Positions 17,387-25,336 of a DNA stretch of 64,000 nt are shown here, piece after piece. The translations under genes were made by a program, and so were the position numbers. The notes under the pieces are model-generated. The model was not told the DNA's origin. It worked only from the letters and a program-made list of their open reading frames with translations, and did not search any database. Origin of the DNA: Segatella copri (GTDB lineage Bacteria > Bacteroidota > Bacteroidia > Bacteroidales > Bacteroidaceae); assembly GCF_009494395.1 (NCBI RefSeq), contig NZ_VZCB01000060.1:19082-83081 (forward strand). The letters are read 5' to 3'. Within the stretch, counting starts at the first letter, position 1, and each line of letters starts with the position of its first letter.

Positions 17387-18439
17387 ATGAATTTATCTAA
17401 AATACTATTGGGAGCAGCAATGATGATTGCTGCTCCTGCTGTAAAAGGCGGTTGCCAGATGATGGCACAGAATGCTCCTCAGGAGCCTGTCGTGGTAGAT
17501 ACTCCGATGGTTCACGACCCCGTGATGGCTTATGAGAACGGCAAGTACTATCTCTACTGCACGGGGCATGGCATTGCGCAGATGACTTCTACCGACCGCA
17601 AGCATTGGACCTTGAATCCGCAGGGTGTGTTGAAAGACGAGGCGCGTGGTGCTTTCCCAGCCTGGACCCATGATAGTGTGCCGGGTTATGAGAGTCATAC
17701 CTGGGCACCTGATGTCATCAAGTATAAGAACAAGTGGTATATGGCTTATTCCTGTTCTACCTTCGGCAAGAACACCTCTGCCATCGGATTGCTCAGCAAT
17801 GTTTCTTTAGCCGATACCGATGGTTGGAAAGACGAGGGTTGTCTCATTGTCTCAAAGGGTGGAAAAGTGAATTGGAATGCCATCGATCCTAATTTCGTGA
17901 TAGATGAGAAGGGCAAGCCTTGGCTTACCTGGGGGTCTTTTTGGGATGGCATCCAGCTCATTCCGCTGGACAAGAAGACGATGCATGTGAAGAAGGGCGC
18001 CAAGCCTCAGACCATTGCCCGCCGTTATGCACTCAATCAGATTGATGTGCCTACCAATCCTACTTCCAAGGATGCCGGCACCAATGCCATCGAGGCTCCA
18101 TTCATCATGAAGCATGGTGGTTATTACTATCTCTTCGTCAGTTGGGATTACTGCTGCCAGGGGATGAAGAGTACCTATCGTGTTGCCGTAGGCAGAAGCA
18201 AGAAGGTTTCCGGTCCTTATTTGGACAAGACGGGTAAGGATATGCGAGAGGGTGGTGGCACCCTGCTGCTGGAAGGTGACAAGAAGGAATATGAGGCGAT
18301 GGGCCATTGCTCTGCCTACTCCTTCCCTGATGGTGATTTCTTCTTCTGCCATGGTTACAGCATCGCCAAGAATGGCGCCAGCATCCTGGTCCAGAAGCGA
18401 ATCAACTGGACGGAAGATGGGTGGCTGACGCTAGAATAA
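17387..18439 (+). CDS. GH43 arabinanase, single domain
   Basis: Second predicted arabinanase, 350 residues, essentially one GH43 propeller behind a signal peptide (MNLSKILLGAAMMIAAPAVKG). Candidate catalytic residues: Asp44 (MVHDPVMAY), Asp167 (AIDPNFV) and Glu236 (NAIEAPFIM); the His in MGHCSAY is at the usual position. The strings THDSVPGYESHTWAPDV and LTWGSFWDGIQLI are typical of arabinan endo-1,5-alpha-L-arabinosidases. Starts 38 bases after the larger GH43 gene, in the same transcription unit. It has no lipobox consensus, so it is probably periplasmic or released and may process shorter fragments than the modular enzyme. Confidence 0.88.
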   Translation: MNLSKILLGAAMMIAAPAVKGGCQMMAQNAPQEPVVVDTPMVHDPVMAYENGKYYLYCTGHGIAQMTSTDRKHWTLNPQGVLKDEARGAFPAWTHDSVPGYESHTWAPDVIKYKNKWYMAYSCSTFGKNTSAIGLLSNVSLADTDGWKDEGCLIVSKGGKVNWNAIDPNFVIDEKGKPWLTWGSFWDGIQLIPLDKKTMHVKKGAKPQTIARRYALNQIDVPTNPTSKDAGTNAIEAPFIMKHGGYYYLFVSWDYCCQGMKSTYRVAVGRSKKVSGPYLDKTGKDMREGGGTLLLEGDKKEYEAMGHCSAYSFPDGDFFFCHGYSIAKNGASILVQKRINWTEDGWLTLE

Positions 18440-18469
18440 GATATATTAGCTTAGTGTTAAAATAGAGTT

Positions 18470-18534
18470 AAAATAGCGTTTATTCCGCTACGAACGGTAA
18501 AAAGTCGGTTTTGTAGCGAAATAAACGCTATTTT
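18470..18534 (+). terminator. Long hairpin closing the arabinan operon
   Basis: A 22-bp stem with one G-T-type mismatch (18470-18491 with 18513-18534), starting AAAATAGCGTTTATT, ends in TTTT. It lies 30 bases after the last GH43 stop. Confidence 0.72.
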
Positions 18535-18708
18535 CTTTCGCTATTTCCGAAATTTGTCGTATATTTGCTGCATCTAATTGAGTATGATTATGTGGGAAAT
18601 TCTGAGCTGGTGAGTAATGAGTACTCCGATATATTCAGGGCTTCAGTAACTCTGGATGATTTGTTTATATGATGAATTTATCAGGTTCTAAAACTATACT
18701 TTTGTTTT

Positions 18709-18917
18709 TCTCCCGACGCCCTTGAAGTTACATGGCGATGTAGAAAACTCTGCATCGGGACGTAGGAAAGATTACGTCGCCATGTAATAAAGTCTACGTC
18801 GGGGCGTAATTTTTGGGGAATCTATAAGGTTTCATATCAGATACTTTTTAGATTTTCCGTCGAGTTTATACGCATACAAAAAAAGTTTTTTCGTGAAAAA
18901 AGTCTCAAAGTATCATC
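18709..18917. repeat. Dispersed structured element, copy A
   Basis: About 209 bases, roughly 85% identical by eye to 63623-63830. No ORF. It contains nested inverted repeats: an inner arm CGATGTAG with CTGCATCG, an outer arm ACATGGCGATG with CGTCGCCATGT, and a TACGT-CGGG-ACGTA-like hairpin. Part of the gene-free stretch 18440-19715, which otherwise holds a terminator, tandem repeats and a possible small RNA. Confidence 0.8.
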
Positions 18918-18999
18918 GAAGTATCATGAAATTGGCATAGTAGTATCACCAAATCAGCATAAAAGCATCACGAAATCCTCATAACGCATCATGCATAAT
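18910..18999. repeat. Tandem repeat, 22-bp period, 4 units
   Basis: Units start at 18921, 18943, 18965 and 18986 and read G(T/C)ATCA(T/C), then A-rich sequence, then CAT. A half unit starts at 18910, exactly 11 bases before the first full unit. Confidence 0.72.
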
Positions 19000-19036
19000 A
19001 GCGAAGCCGCCGACACGCAAAAAATGCCCAAAAAAC

Positions 19037-19146
19037 GTCCGGCACTTTGGGCGCTCGATGCCCGCAGTACGGGCAATGAGTGCCCGTAACTTGGTCTGTC
19101 GATGCCCGTAACTTGGTCCCTGAGTGCCCACTTGGCGGGCACGGAC
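19037..19146. repeat. Tandem repeat, 22-bp period, 5 units (GC-rich)
   Basis: Units start at 19037 (diverged), 19059, 19081, 19103 and 19125. The core is TGCCCGTAACTTGGTC, each unit made of two 11-bp halves. Its GC content is well above the flanks. No spacers between units, so it is not a CRISPR array. Confidence 0.78.
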
Positions 19147-19199
19147 AGACCGCTTAATGTGCTCTGAAAGACCACCTTATGTGCATTTGTTTCTATGTG

Positions 19200-19327
19200 G
19201 TTTCCTATATTTAGTTGACTACATAGTTCCTTATTCCTATTGTAAGTTGACAATTATTTTCTCTATTCCTAATTCTACTTGTCAAACTTTCCTCTTATTC
19301 CTAGTTTATATTGACAATCTTTACATC
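19200..19327. repeat. Tandem repeat, 32-bp period, 4 units (AT-rich)
   Basis: Units start at 19200, 19232, 19264 and 19296. Each begins TATTCCTA (TTTCCTA in the first) and has TTGACAA or TTGTCAA about 15 bases further on. Confidence 0.78.
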
Positions 19328-19534
19328 CTGAAAAAGTAGACGCTAAAGTTTTTATAAAACTGGAAGAGTAGACACTTCTTTTTTAGCCTTTTAAATCGAC
19401 TCAAAGCCGTATTTTATCATGCGTTATCCTGACTCCGATACAATATGCCATAGAATTTCAGCGTAGAAGACACCGTATGAAATAAAATCTTTCTCATGTG
19501 ACGGTGCTTAGCCTTGACTTTTGGATAAAAGTTG

Positions 19535-19542
19535 TATCTTTG
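19535..19542 (+). promoter_or_regulatory. Promoter box (TATCTTTG) with no gene downstream
   Basis: TATCTTTG matches TAnnTTTG, with TTGAC at 19514. The next plus-strand ORF does not start within reach; a hairpin terminator follows at 19631. Confidence 0.55.
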
Positions 19543-19547
19543 CACTG

Positions 19548-19668
19548 AAAATGGTAACACCATAGGATGTCTCCATCATTTTTCAAAATTGTTTTGATTG
19601 GTGATCTTTTAAATAGACGATAGTGCAGGAAAAGAGGGTGTGCCATAAGTCCATGACGCACCCTCTTT
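19548..19668 (+). ncRNA. Possible small RNA between promoter and terminator
   Basis: About 120 bases between the box at 19535 and the hairpin at 19631-19668. The only ATG gives a four-codon ORF. It contains small hairpins ATGGT-AAC-ACCAT and TCAAAA-TTG-TTTTGA. The end hairpin could equally serve only the minus-strand gene ending at 19716. No family recognised. Confidence 0.35.
19631..19668. terminator. Bidirectional hairpin terminator
   Basis: A 12-bp stem (AAAGAGGGTGTG at 19631 with CGCACCCTCTTT at 19657) has one wobble pair and T/A runs on both sides. It serves the minus-strand barrel gene ending at 19716 and any plus-strand transcript from 19535. Confidence 0.75.
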
Positions 19669-19715
19669 CGCAAAAAATGCCAACTTACTTTTATATTGTA
19701 TTGAAGGCGTAATCT

Positions 19716-20255
19716 CTAGAATCTGAAACCGATGGTTCCAGTGATGCCATTCCAATTGGATAATCCTGAGGTGTGAGAATTAATGTGTCTGAAACCTAGT
19801 CCGATATAGGGAACACTTCTACTCTTCTTGCAGTTCGGATAGAGGATGAGATCAGCATTATAGGAGGTGTATTTCCAGTCGGCATTTCCGATAGTATTGG
19901 TTACGGAGAGACGAAGATCTACCCCTTGTGCGGTAGTCTTAGGGTTGAAGAGTTTGAAGCCCAGTCCACCACCTAAAGTTTGGCTCTTGAAATAAGTCTT
20001 CACATCATCTTTCTTGTAGAGGTTGATGCTACCTTCAGTTTTGGCGAAGGCGAAGAAGCGTGGGGTAAGTTGATAGCCAAGGGCGAAGTTCAAAGTAGTA
20101 GGTGTCATACCTTTGTTCTCCATTCCCACGCTAGCATCGAGATCAAACGTCAGATGGTCTAAGATGGAGTAATGTGAGGCATTGCTTTCCTCTTGGGCGT
20201 GCATAGGCATCGCCAAAGTAGCGGCACCCATGATTAGAATTAAACTTTTCTTCAT
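19716..20255 (-). CDS. Small outer-membrane beta-barrel protein, function unknown
   Basis: 179 residues with a signal peptide (MKKSLILIMGAATLAMPMHA). Alternating hydrophobic/polar strands follow (FDLDASVGM, LNFALGYQLTPRFFAFAKTEG, GGGLGFKLFNP), and the protein ends in Phe (GTIGFRF), the C-terminal signature of barrels inserted by the Bam machinery. Length suits an 8-strand barrel. Its own promoter box (TACTTTTG) lies at 20334-20341 on the minus strand, and a terminator follows at 19631-19668, so it is monocistronic. I recognise no specific family, and nothing ties it to arabinan use beyond proximity. Confidence 0.75.
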   Translation of the reverse strand: MKKSLILIMGAATLAMPMHAQEESNASHYSILDHLTFDLDASVGMENKGMTPTTLNFALGYQLTPRFFAFAKTEGSINLYKKDDVKTYFKSQTLGGGLGFKLFNPKTTAQGVDLRLSVTNTIGNADWKYTSYNADLILYPNCKKSRSVPYIGLGFRHINSHTSGLSNWNGITGTIGFRF

Positions 20256-20333
20256 AATTATCTATCTTGTAATATTAATATATAGTCCGATAGCTCATTT
20301 GTCATAATGGCGTCTAAAGAACGATAACGCTAG

Positions 20334-20341
20334 CAAAAGTA
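20334..20341 (-). promoter_or_regulatory. -7 box of the outer-membrane barrel gene (TACTTTTG)
   Basis: Minus-strand TACTTTTG followed by GCTAGCG, 79 bases upstream of the start codon. Confidence 0.6.
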
Positions 20342-20400
20342 CGAAAAAATGGCTACGGGTGTAGCCATTCTCCGTATCTTTTATGATATTTTGAACGTTT

Positions 20401-20598
20401 TTATTTCCTTAGAAACACTTTTTCAAAGTATTTAAGGATATAAATGATACATACAGCTATAATAGCTTTGAATAACGATGTCTTCCATTCAATACTATCA
20501 TTGAATATGGCATCGATAATCAAGTTTCCAATAAAAAATGCTATGGTCAAGCCAAGAATGACCATTAAGCATTTACTCAAATTCTTGTATTTTTGCAT
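20401..20598 (-). CDS. Small membrane protein, function unknown
   Basis: 65 residues with two hydrophobic segments (about 10-28 and 42-58: ILGLTIAFFIGNLI and AIIAVCIIYILKY) and a basic end (FEKVFLRK). An upstream in-frame TTG at 20640 overlaps the -7 box (TATTTTTG, 20630-20637), so the ATG at 20598 is the likely start, giving a leader of about 25 bases. Its first residues MQKYKNLSK match the optional N-terminus MQKYKNLIK at 3683, and the DNA there is also similar. That hints at common origin of the two small membrane genes or their 5' regions. Confidence 0.62.
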   Translation of the reverse strand: MQKYKNLSKCLMVILGLTIAFFIGNLIIDAIFNDSIEWKTSLFKAIIAVCIIYILKYFEKVFLRK

Positions 20599-20629
20599 TG
20601 TCTCAATATAATTTACTATTAATATCGTG

Positions 20630-20637
20630 CAAAAATA
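20630..20637 (-). promoter_or_regulatory. -7 box of the small membrane protein gene (TATTTTTG)
   Basis: Minus-strand TATTTTTG followed by C; it fixes the start codon choice at 20598. Confidence 0.58.
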
Positions 20638-20731
20638 CAACTTTTATTTTCAATTACCAAAATTTTGTGCGCAAAACTTATAAGTTGACAGTAAAATAAG
20701 TTTTAAGGTGATAGACAATCATAAAAAACGA

Positions 20732-20762
20732 GGCGGCAAACTGCATCACGCAGGTTGCCGCC
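20732..20762 (-). terminator. Terminator after the GH51 gene
   Basis: Minus-strand stem GGCGGCAACCTGC (20750-20762) pairs with 20732-20744, and a T run follows (20723-20728). Between it and the stop codon lies a second perfect 9-bp hairpin (GTCTAGGGC/GCCCTAGAC, 20820-20842) without T run, possibly a 3' stabilising structure. Confidence 0.8.
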
Positions 20763-20851
20763 TTCTCTTTTTAACTAACTATCTTATCAACTATTCAAAA
20801 TGGATCATATGATGGAGTTGTCTAGGGCTTAATGCCCTAGACGTATTTTGT

Positions 20852-23293
20852 TTATTTCAAACGGATGATATTCAGCGAGCTGGCTGGAATTTCTACCGTT
20901 GCACCATTCTTCTCTGTAGTTACGTAGTTTTCTACAGGATAGATGTTGGTAGGATTGTCGATGGTGTTCTCCTCCAGACCGTTCTTTGCAGAAAGACGGA
21001 TGAGCTTGCCAGCCTTGATTTCCTTGCCCTGAAGATTAATCTTCGCTGTGGTGTGCTCGGTACTGGTGTTGGCAATCTTCAGGATTACCTCGCCCGTCTG
21101 CTCATCGAGTGTTGCTGTAGAGAAGATGCCAGGAAGGGTGTTTGCCTTCAACTTGGTGGCGAATACTTCCTTGCCATCCAACTTGGCGAAGATGCTGTCG
21201 CCTACCACCTTCAGCTCGATATCGTACCACTTGCCGGTTTCAATCTTGCCTGGGCAGGTAGCAATCTGACTCTTGGCACCATTCACGATAGACTCCACAC
21301 CATGCTGGGTATTGTTCCAGCCACCAAGGTTCAACCAGCAGTAGTTGTTCTTATCCACGTAGTTGAAGATGATGAGGAAACCCTCGTTGCCGGCATCCTT
21401 CTTCGCGCGTACCTTGTATATATAACCGTTGCTGGTAATTTCGCCTGGGTTCAGACGGATGCAGCTCTCTTCGTTGCTGGTCTGCTTGATGAGGTTGCCG
21501 TCTGCCTTCCATTGTCCACGGATATCGGTAGGCAACTCCTGCAAGGTCATCGGCAGCGCCTTGCCGTTCTCATCACTGTAGCCCTTGTCCTCAAAAGAAA
21601 CCTGAGTGCCCCATGTTCCCATACCTACACGGCAGATGGTTGGCTTCACCTGAGTCTGCTCATACTTGTATGGATTCTCCTGGTTCACCTTCAGTACACG
21701 GGTACCGATGTTGTTTGCCATCACGTTCTGAACGTAGTAAGATGGAGTTCCGAATACCTTATCAGATGTATATTGAATCATATCCGGTGCCCACATGCGG
21801 TTGTTGAGGTTGGCGAAGATAGGAGCGTAGGATGCCATGGTCACGATGTCAGAATTGTTCTCGATGCCCATCATATAGACAGCCTCACCGAGTGCTGCAT
21901 CGAGCGAACCCATATTGCCGAAGCCCTGGGTTACGGCATATTCACCTACATAAATCTTGCTGCCCTTGCGGTCGTAGTTGTCATACTTGTTGAAGTTCTC
22001 GGCAAACCAGGCAGGGTTTCTGTAGTAGTGCTCGTCGAGCAGCTCTACGCTCTCGTTGCTTTCCCACTTAGGGTTGTCATCGCCCCAAGCCACCACGTTA
22101 CCGATGAGGTGCATCTTTGGATATTTCGCCAATACGGCATCCTTGAACTTCTTGAAGCGCTCGTAGTAGTGGTCGCTCTGTGCGGCAGGGTCTGGCTGGT
22201 TGTTCTCATTACCAATCTCCAGATACTCGATGTTGTATGGTTCCGGATGACCGTTCTTGGCACGCAGCGCACCATACTTGGAGGTAACAGGACCATTGGC
22301 ATACTCCAGGGCATTCATGCACTCGTCAATCCAAGGCTGGATGCTATCCACTGGAGTCATACCGCCGTGCCACAAACCTACGTTTACAACATAGAGAGGC
22401 TTGGCGTTCAAATCCTCAGCCAACTGCAGATACTCATCGAATCCCATACCGTCGCTGGTACGGTAGCGCCAGTTTACGTTCTTATGACCCGGACGTTCCT
22501 CGATAGGACCGATGGTCTTCTCCCAGTGGAAAGCATTCTCAGGAGACTCCTGTCCCTCTACGTAGCAACCGCCAGGGAAACGGACGAACTTAGGATGGAT
22601 GTTATAGAGAAGCTGAGCCAAATCAGGGCGCAAGCCATTCTCGCGATTCTTGAAAGTAGGAGGGAAGAGGCTTACCACGTCGAGAACGATGGTACCCTTT
22701 CCGTCGGCTACGAGTTCGAACTGTGCTTTCGCATCGTTGGCATTGGCTGTAAGTTCAGCCGTATATTTGGTCCACTTCTTGCCTACCTTGGCATTGAGGG
22801 ATGTTTCTGCATACACCTTGTCGCCCTGGGTGTTGGTGAGGCGAGCCTTCAATCCGCCCTTGTAGCTACCCTTTGCCCAGAAAGAGAGCTTGTAGGTTCT
22901 GCCCTGTACGGCGTTGATGCCCCAGAAACCTTCGTTGATGAGAGAGGCTGTGGCAGCAGGCTTGGCAGCGATGGTAAGCTGTAGTGCCTTGCCCTGTGCA
23001 TTGTTGAGTAGACCCTTGTTGATGAGTTGTGTCTGGATCTTTGCACCTTTCTGAGCCGCAGTTTTCCAGGTAGGGATGTTCTTGTCGTCATCCTCAAAGG
23101 AGCGGTTGCTGATGAGTTCGGCATAGAGACCGCCATCGGCAGCATGGTTGATATCCTCGAAGAAGATACCATAGAGGTTAGGAGATACCTTGATGCCTGG
23201 GTTAGAGGCATCTACGTTGATGGTTACCTGGGCATTGGCTGCCAATGTTGTGGCGAGCACAGCCGAAAGCAAAATCTGTCTTTTCTTATTCAT
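20852..23293 (-). CDS. GH51 alpha-L-arabinofuranosidase with N-terminal carbohydrate-binding-like domain
   Basis: Releases terminal arabinofuranose from arabino-oligosaccharides, finishing arabinan breakdown. 813 residues: signal peptide (1-21, ANAQ), a first catalytic-domain segment (SPNLYGIFFEDINHAADGGLYAELI), an inserted CBM4/9-like jelly roll (about 80-210), the GH51 (beta/alpha)8 barrel and a C-terminal beta domain with a further concanavalin-like insertion (about 590-700). Acid/base Glu363 is in EIGNENNQ and nucleophile Glu451 in YVGEYAVTQ. It is separated from the arabinan operon by 2.4 kb and faces the other way. Its promoter, however, carries the TTTTGTCCACC motif of the susC promoter, so co-regulation is likely. 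A long open frame on the opposite strand is a codon-bias shadow. Confidence 0.93.
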   Translation of the reverse strand: MNKKRQILLSAVLATTLAANAQVTINVDASNPGIKVSPNLYGIFFEDINHAADGGLYAELISNRSFEDDDKNIPTWKTAAQKGAKIQTQLINKGLLNNAQGKALQLTIAAKPAATASLINEGFWGINAVQGRTYKLSFWAKGSYKGGLKARLTNTQGDKVYAETSLNAKVGKKWTKYTAELTANANDAKAQFELVADGKGTIVLDVVSLFPPTFKNRENGLRPDLAQLLYNIHPKFVRFPGGCYVEGQESPENAFHWEKTIGPIEERPGHKNVNWRYRTSDGMGFDEYLQLAEDLNAKPLYVVNVGLWHGGMTPVDSIQPWIDECMNALEYANGPVTSKYGALRAKNGHPEPYNIEYLEIGNENNQPDPAAQSDHYYERFKKFKDAVLAKYPKMHLIGNVVAWGDDNPKWESNESVELLDEHYYRNPAWFAENFNKYDNYDRKGSKIYVGEYAVTQGFGNMGSLDAALGEAVYMMGIENNSDIVTMASYAPIFANLNNRMWAPDMIQYTSDKVFGTPSYYVQNVMANNIGTRVLKVNQENPYKYEQTQVKPTICRVGMGTWGTQVSFEDKGYSDENGKALPMTLQELPTDIRGQWKADGNLIKQTSNEESCIRLNPGEITSNGYIYKVRAKKDAGNEGFLIIFNYVDKNNYCWLNLGGWNNTQHGVESIVNGAKSQIATCPGKIETGKWYDIELKVVGDSIFAKLDGKEVFATKLKANTLPGIFSTATLDEQTGEVILKIANTSTEHTTAKINLQGKEIKAGKLIRLSAKNGLEENTIDNPTNIYPVENYVTTEKNGATVEIPASSLNIIRLK

Positions 23294-23391
23294 TTGTTTA
23301 TTTTTTATTCTTAGGTTTGTTTATTTTATTTCTTGTTGGTGGCATGAAATCAAGCTTAGCCTGAATCCATGCGGCTATTAATACACAGTTG

Positions 23392-23430
23392 CAAAAGTAC
23401 ACAAAATGCACAAGAAACAGGTGGACAAAA
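23392..23430 (-). promoter_or_regulatory. GH51 promoter with TTTTGTCCACC operator
   Basis: On the minus strand: TTTTGTCCACCTGTTT (23430 down to 23415), then 31 bases from its first base to the -7 box TACTTTTG (23399-23392), the same spacing as the second operator copy at susC. The leader to the start codon is about 95 bases. Confidence 0.72.
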
Positions 23431-23445
23431 TGCGAAATATAGTGT

Positions 23446-23480
23446 AAAAGGTGGATTTTCTGATGAAAATCCACCTTTTT
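23446..23480. terminator. Perfect hairpin terminator, bidirectional
   Basis: A 15-bp perfect stem (AAAAGGTGGATTTTC at 23446 with its complement at 23465-23479) and a 4-base loop. It ends transcripts of the minus-strand ATPase gene just upstream of the GH51 promoter. Confidence 0.82.
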
Positions 23481-23531
23481 GTCGATTTACATTGATAATG
23501 TTTATTTAACCTTTCATATTGGTTGCTATAA

Positions 23532-25265
23532 TCAATCATTGCTATTCACTTTAAAAATCTTGCAAGTCTTGTTCCCTACAATATAAGCTACGTATGCTTT
23601 TGTCTGATAGTGAGGAAAGGCTTTCTGCATATCTGCGGCATAAGCCTTCACTTGTTTGCCGTCTTCTAAGCGTGCCTCTTCCAAATTATCAACAATGCCT
23701 GCGTCTTTAGACTTGTAATATTTAAACTCAATGATGCGGCAGTCGTTATGGAATGATGTGCCAGAAATGCCGGTCAGCACTAAGTCAGCACGACCTGATG
23801 GCAAGTTCTGTTCGATGGCGAATGTATAGCAATTGCTCAAGTAGCGGCTCAGTAACTCGAAAAATGAACAGCGAATGAAATTCTCGTTCATCTTGTCAAA
23901 GGCTTGGGCTGGAAGCTGACCTAAGTATTCCTTAACATAGTTATGGAATAATGGCTCTAGTTCTCTGTCTCTGACAAATGCCTCGTATGCAGGAACAAAC
24001 TTACGGGCATTGTCGCTGATACTATTCAATTCGTTGTAGTAACTCATATATACACTCTTGGTCGTCAAGTTTGGCAAAGCCATTTTGTAATTGTCCTTCA
24101 GGGTGGTCATACCCAAGTAGTAGAGGCTGATAGGGTAGAACTCTGGGGAGAAGAACTTTTGCTTGTTGAACTTGCTGCGTAAATCGGCTTGTGAATAGTA
24201 CAATTCTCCATCCATCAACAGGCTGTCGAGCATTTCTTTGGCATTGTCAAGCGTGATGGTCAATCTTCTTATCCAACTAGTGTCAGTGCGCAGGTTCTCA
24301 TCTACCATTTCCGTAGGGATGCCGCCTTTCAGTTCAGCAAAGTTCTTGAGGAAGTAAGTCAGAATGGTAGAGTTAAATAATGGTTCTGCATTTGGTAAAA
24401 AGTGGTAACCGTCATAATTGTTGAGTATCAGAGTCCATAATTCCTCGAAAGAGGCTTGAGGGCCATATTTATTGATGACATACTTCAGATATTGGGCTGC
24501 TTCCTCATGGGTAAAGCCCAATAGATTGGTAAATTCCGGCTTCAGAGTCAACATCTCTGCGATGTTATAGCCACTGGTTAAGTCATCCATGGTGACAGGC
24601 AGTACTCCTGTGCAGAAGCAGGTGCGGATGGTACCTTCGCCAATGCCTGCCTTGATAACCTTGAAGAATGTTCGTAGGAAACTTTCCCCTGTGGTCAGGT
24701 CCTGGTACAGCGAGTCCTTATAGACAACTAGTAGCTGGTTGGTAAAGTTGTCGTATTCATCTATTAATATATAAAGAGGTGGAAGATTATGGGAAGAGAT
24801 AAACTCGCATACTTCAACCAACATGTTGGAGGCATTGCCATCCTCTCTGAACCTGAAATCTCCAAAAAGGTCTCTGTTGCGTTCCACCAATGTACGGAGT
24901 GGACTGCAATTCACGGCGTTGAAGTTCTTCTCGATGTCTTCCTTCTTGCTGGCAACGGAAGTTGTGGAAAAGTCATATCTTACAACGAGATATTGGTTGT
25001 GCTCGTTTGTTGGGTGTTCGCCAATCCAAGTTCCACCAAACAAATCTTTGAATTGTGTTGCCATGTTACGGTCGTAATAGTGAGCCAACATGGAAACGAG
25101 CAGACTCTTTCCGAATCTGCGAGGACGGAGAAAAACTGGTGCTTTGTAACGCTCAAGCAGTGGAATATAGTTGGTCTTGTCCACATAATAATATCCCTTG
25201 TGGCGAATCTCTGCAAAGTTCGCCACAGCGTATGGAACGGTAATATCTGCCTGTGAGTATGTCAT
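23532..25265 (-). CDS. AAA-ATPase-like / PD-(D/E)XK nuclease-superfamily protein
   Basis: 577 residues of the large Bacteroidales family pairing an AAA-ATPase-like N-terminal domain with a C-terminal PD-(D/E)XK domain (DUF1703-type). Visible: start PYAVANFAEIRHKGYYYVDK; a Walker A-like FLRPRRFGKSLLVSML (about residue 45-60); a Walker B-like LYILIDEYDNF; and a nuclease-like core GRADLVLTG followed by IIEFKYYK (E-x-K). Biological role is not established; members are often multi-copy and have been suggested to act in mobile-element or defence contexts. No partner gene is adjacent. Promoter box TACATTTG at 25286-25293, minus strand. Confidence 0.86.
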   Translation of the reverse strand: MTYSQADITVPYAVANFAEIRHKGYYYVDKTNYIPLLERYKAPVFLRPRRFGKSLLVSMLAHYYDRNMATQFKDLFGGTWIGEHPTNEHNQYLVVRYDFSTTSVASKKEDIEKNFNAVNCSPLRTLVERNRDLFGDFRFREDGNASNMLVEVCEFISSHNLPPLYILIDEYDNFTNQLLVVYKDSLYQDLTTGESFLRTFFKVIKAGIGEGTIRTCFCTGVLPVTMDDLTSGYNIAEMLTLKPEFTNLLGFTHEEAAQYLKYVINKYGPQASFEELWTLILNNYDGYHFLPNAEPLFNSTILTYFLKNFAELKGGIPTEMVDENLRTDTSWIRRLTITLDNAKEMLDSLLMDGELYYSQADLRSKFNKQKFFSPEFYPISLYYLGMTTLKDNYKMALPNLTTKSVYMSYYNELNSISDNARKFVPAYEAFVRDRELEPLFHNYVKEYLGQLPAQAFDKMNENFIRCSFFELLSRYLSNCYTFAIEQNLPSGRADLVLTGISGTSFHNDCRIIEFKYYKSKDAGIVDNLEEARLEDGKQVKAYAADMQKAFPHYQTKAYVAYIVGNKTCKIFKVNSND

Positions 25266-25285
25266 GGTCTATCTCCTTTTGGTTG

Positions 25286-25293
25286 CAAATGTA
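25286..25293 (-). promoter_or_regulatory. -7 box of the ATPase/nuclease gene (TACATTTG)
   Basis: Minus-strand TACATTTG, 20 bases before the ATG at 25265. Confidence 0.6.
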
Positions 25294-25336
25294 CGATTTT
25301 TATTTATTACTACCAAATAAAATCGAAAGATTTTGT

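Noticed and set aside
18583..18612. Nine-codon ORF after a TATATTTG box at 18560
   Set aside because: Too short and without any following gene that it could control as a leader peptide.
18709..18917. Insertion sequence or MITE for the dispersed element
   Set aside because: No terminal inverted repeats, target-site duplication or transposase fragment could be seen; kept as a structured repeat.
18910..19330. Possible CRISPR array
   Set aside because: Units abut without unique spacers, are degenerate, and no cas genes are present.
21053..22984. 643-codon open frame antisense to GH51
   Set aside because: Shadow of the GH51 coding strand, with no recognisable domain and an improbable composition.
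23446..23480. Further TCCACC operator site upstream of GH51
   Set aside because: The core lies in the arms of a perfect terminator hairpin; spacing differs from the susC copies, so similarity is probably chance.
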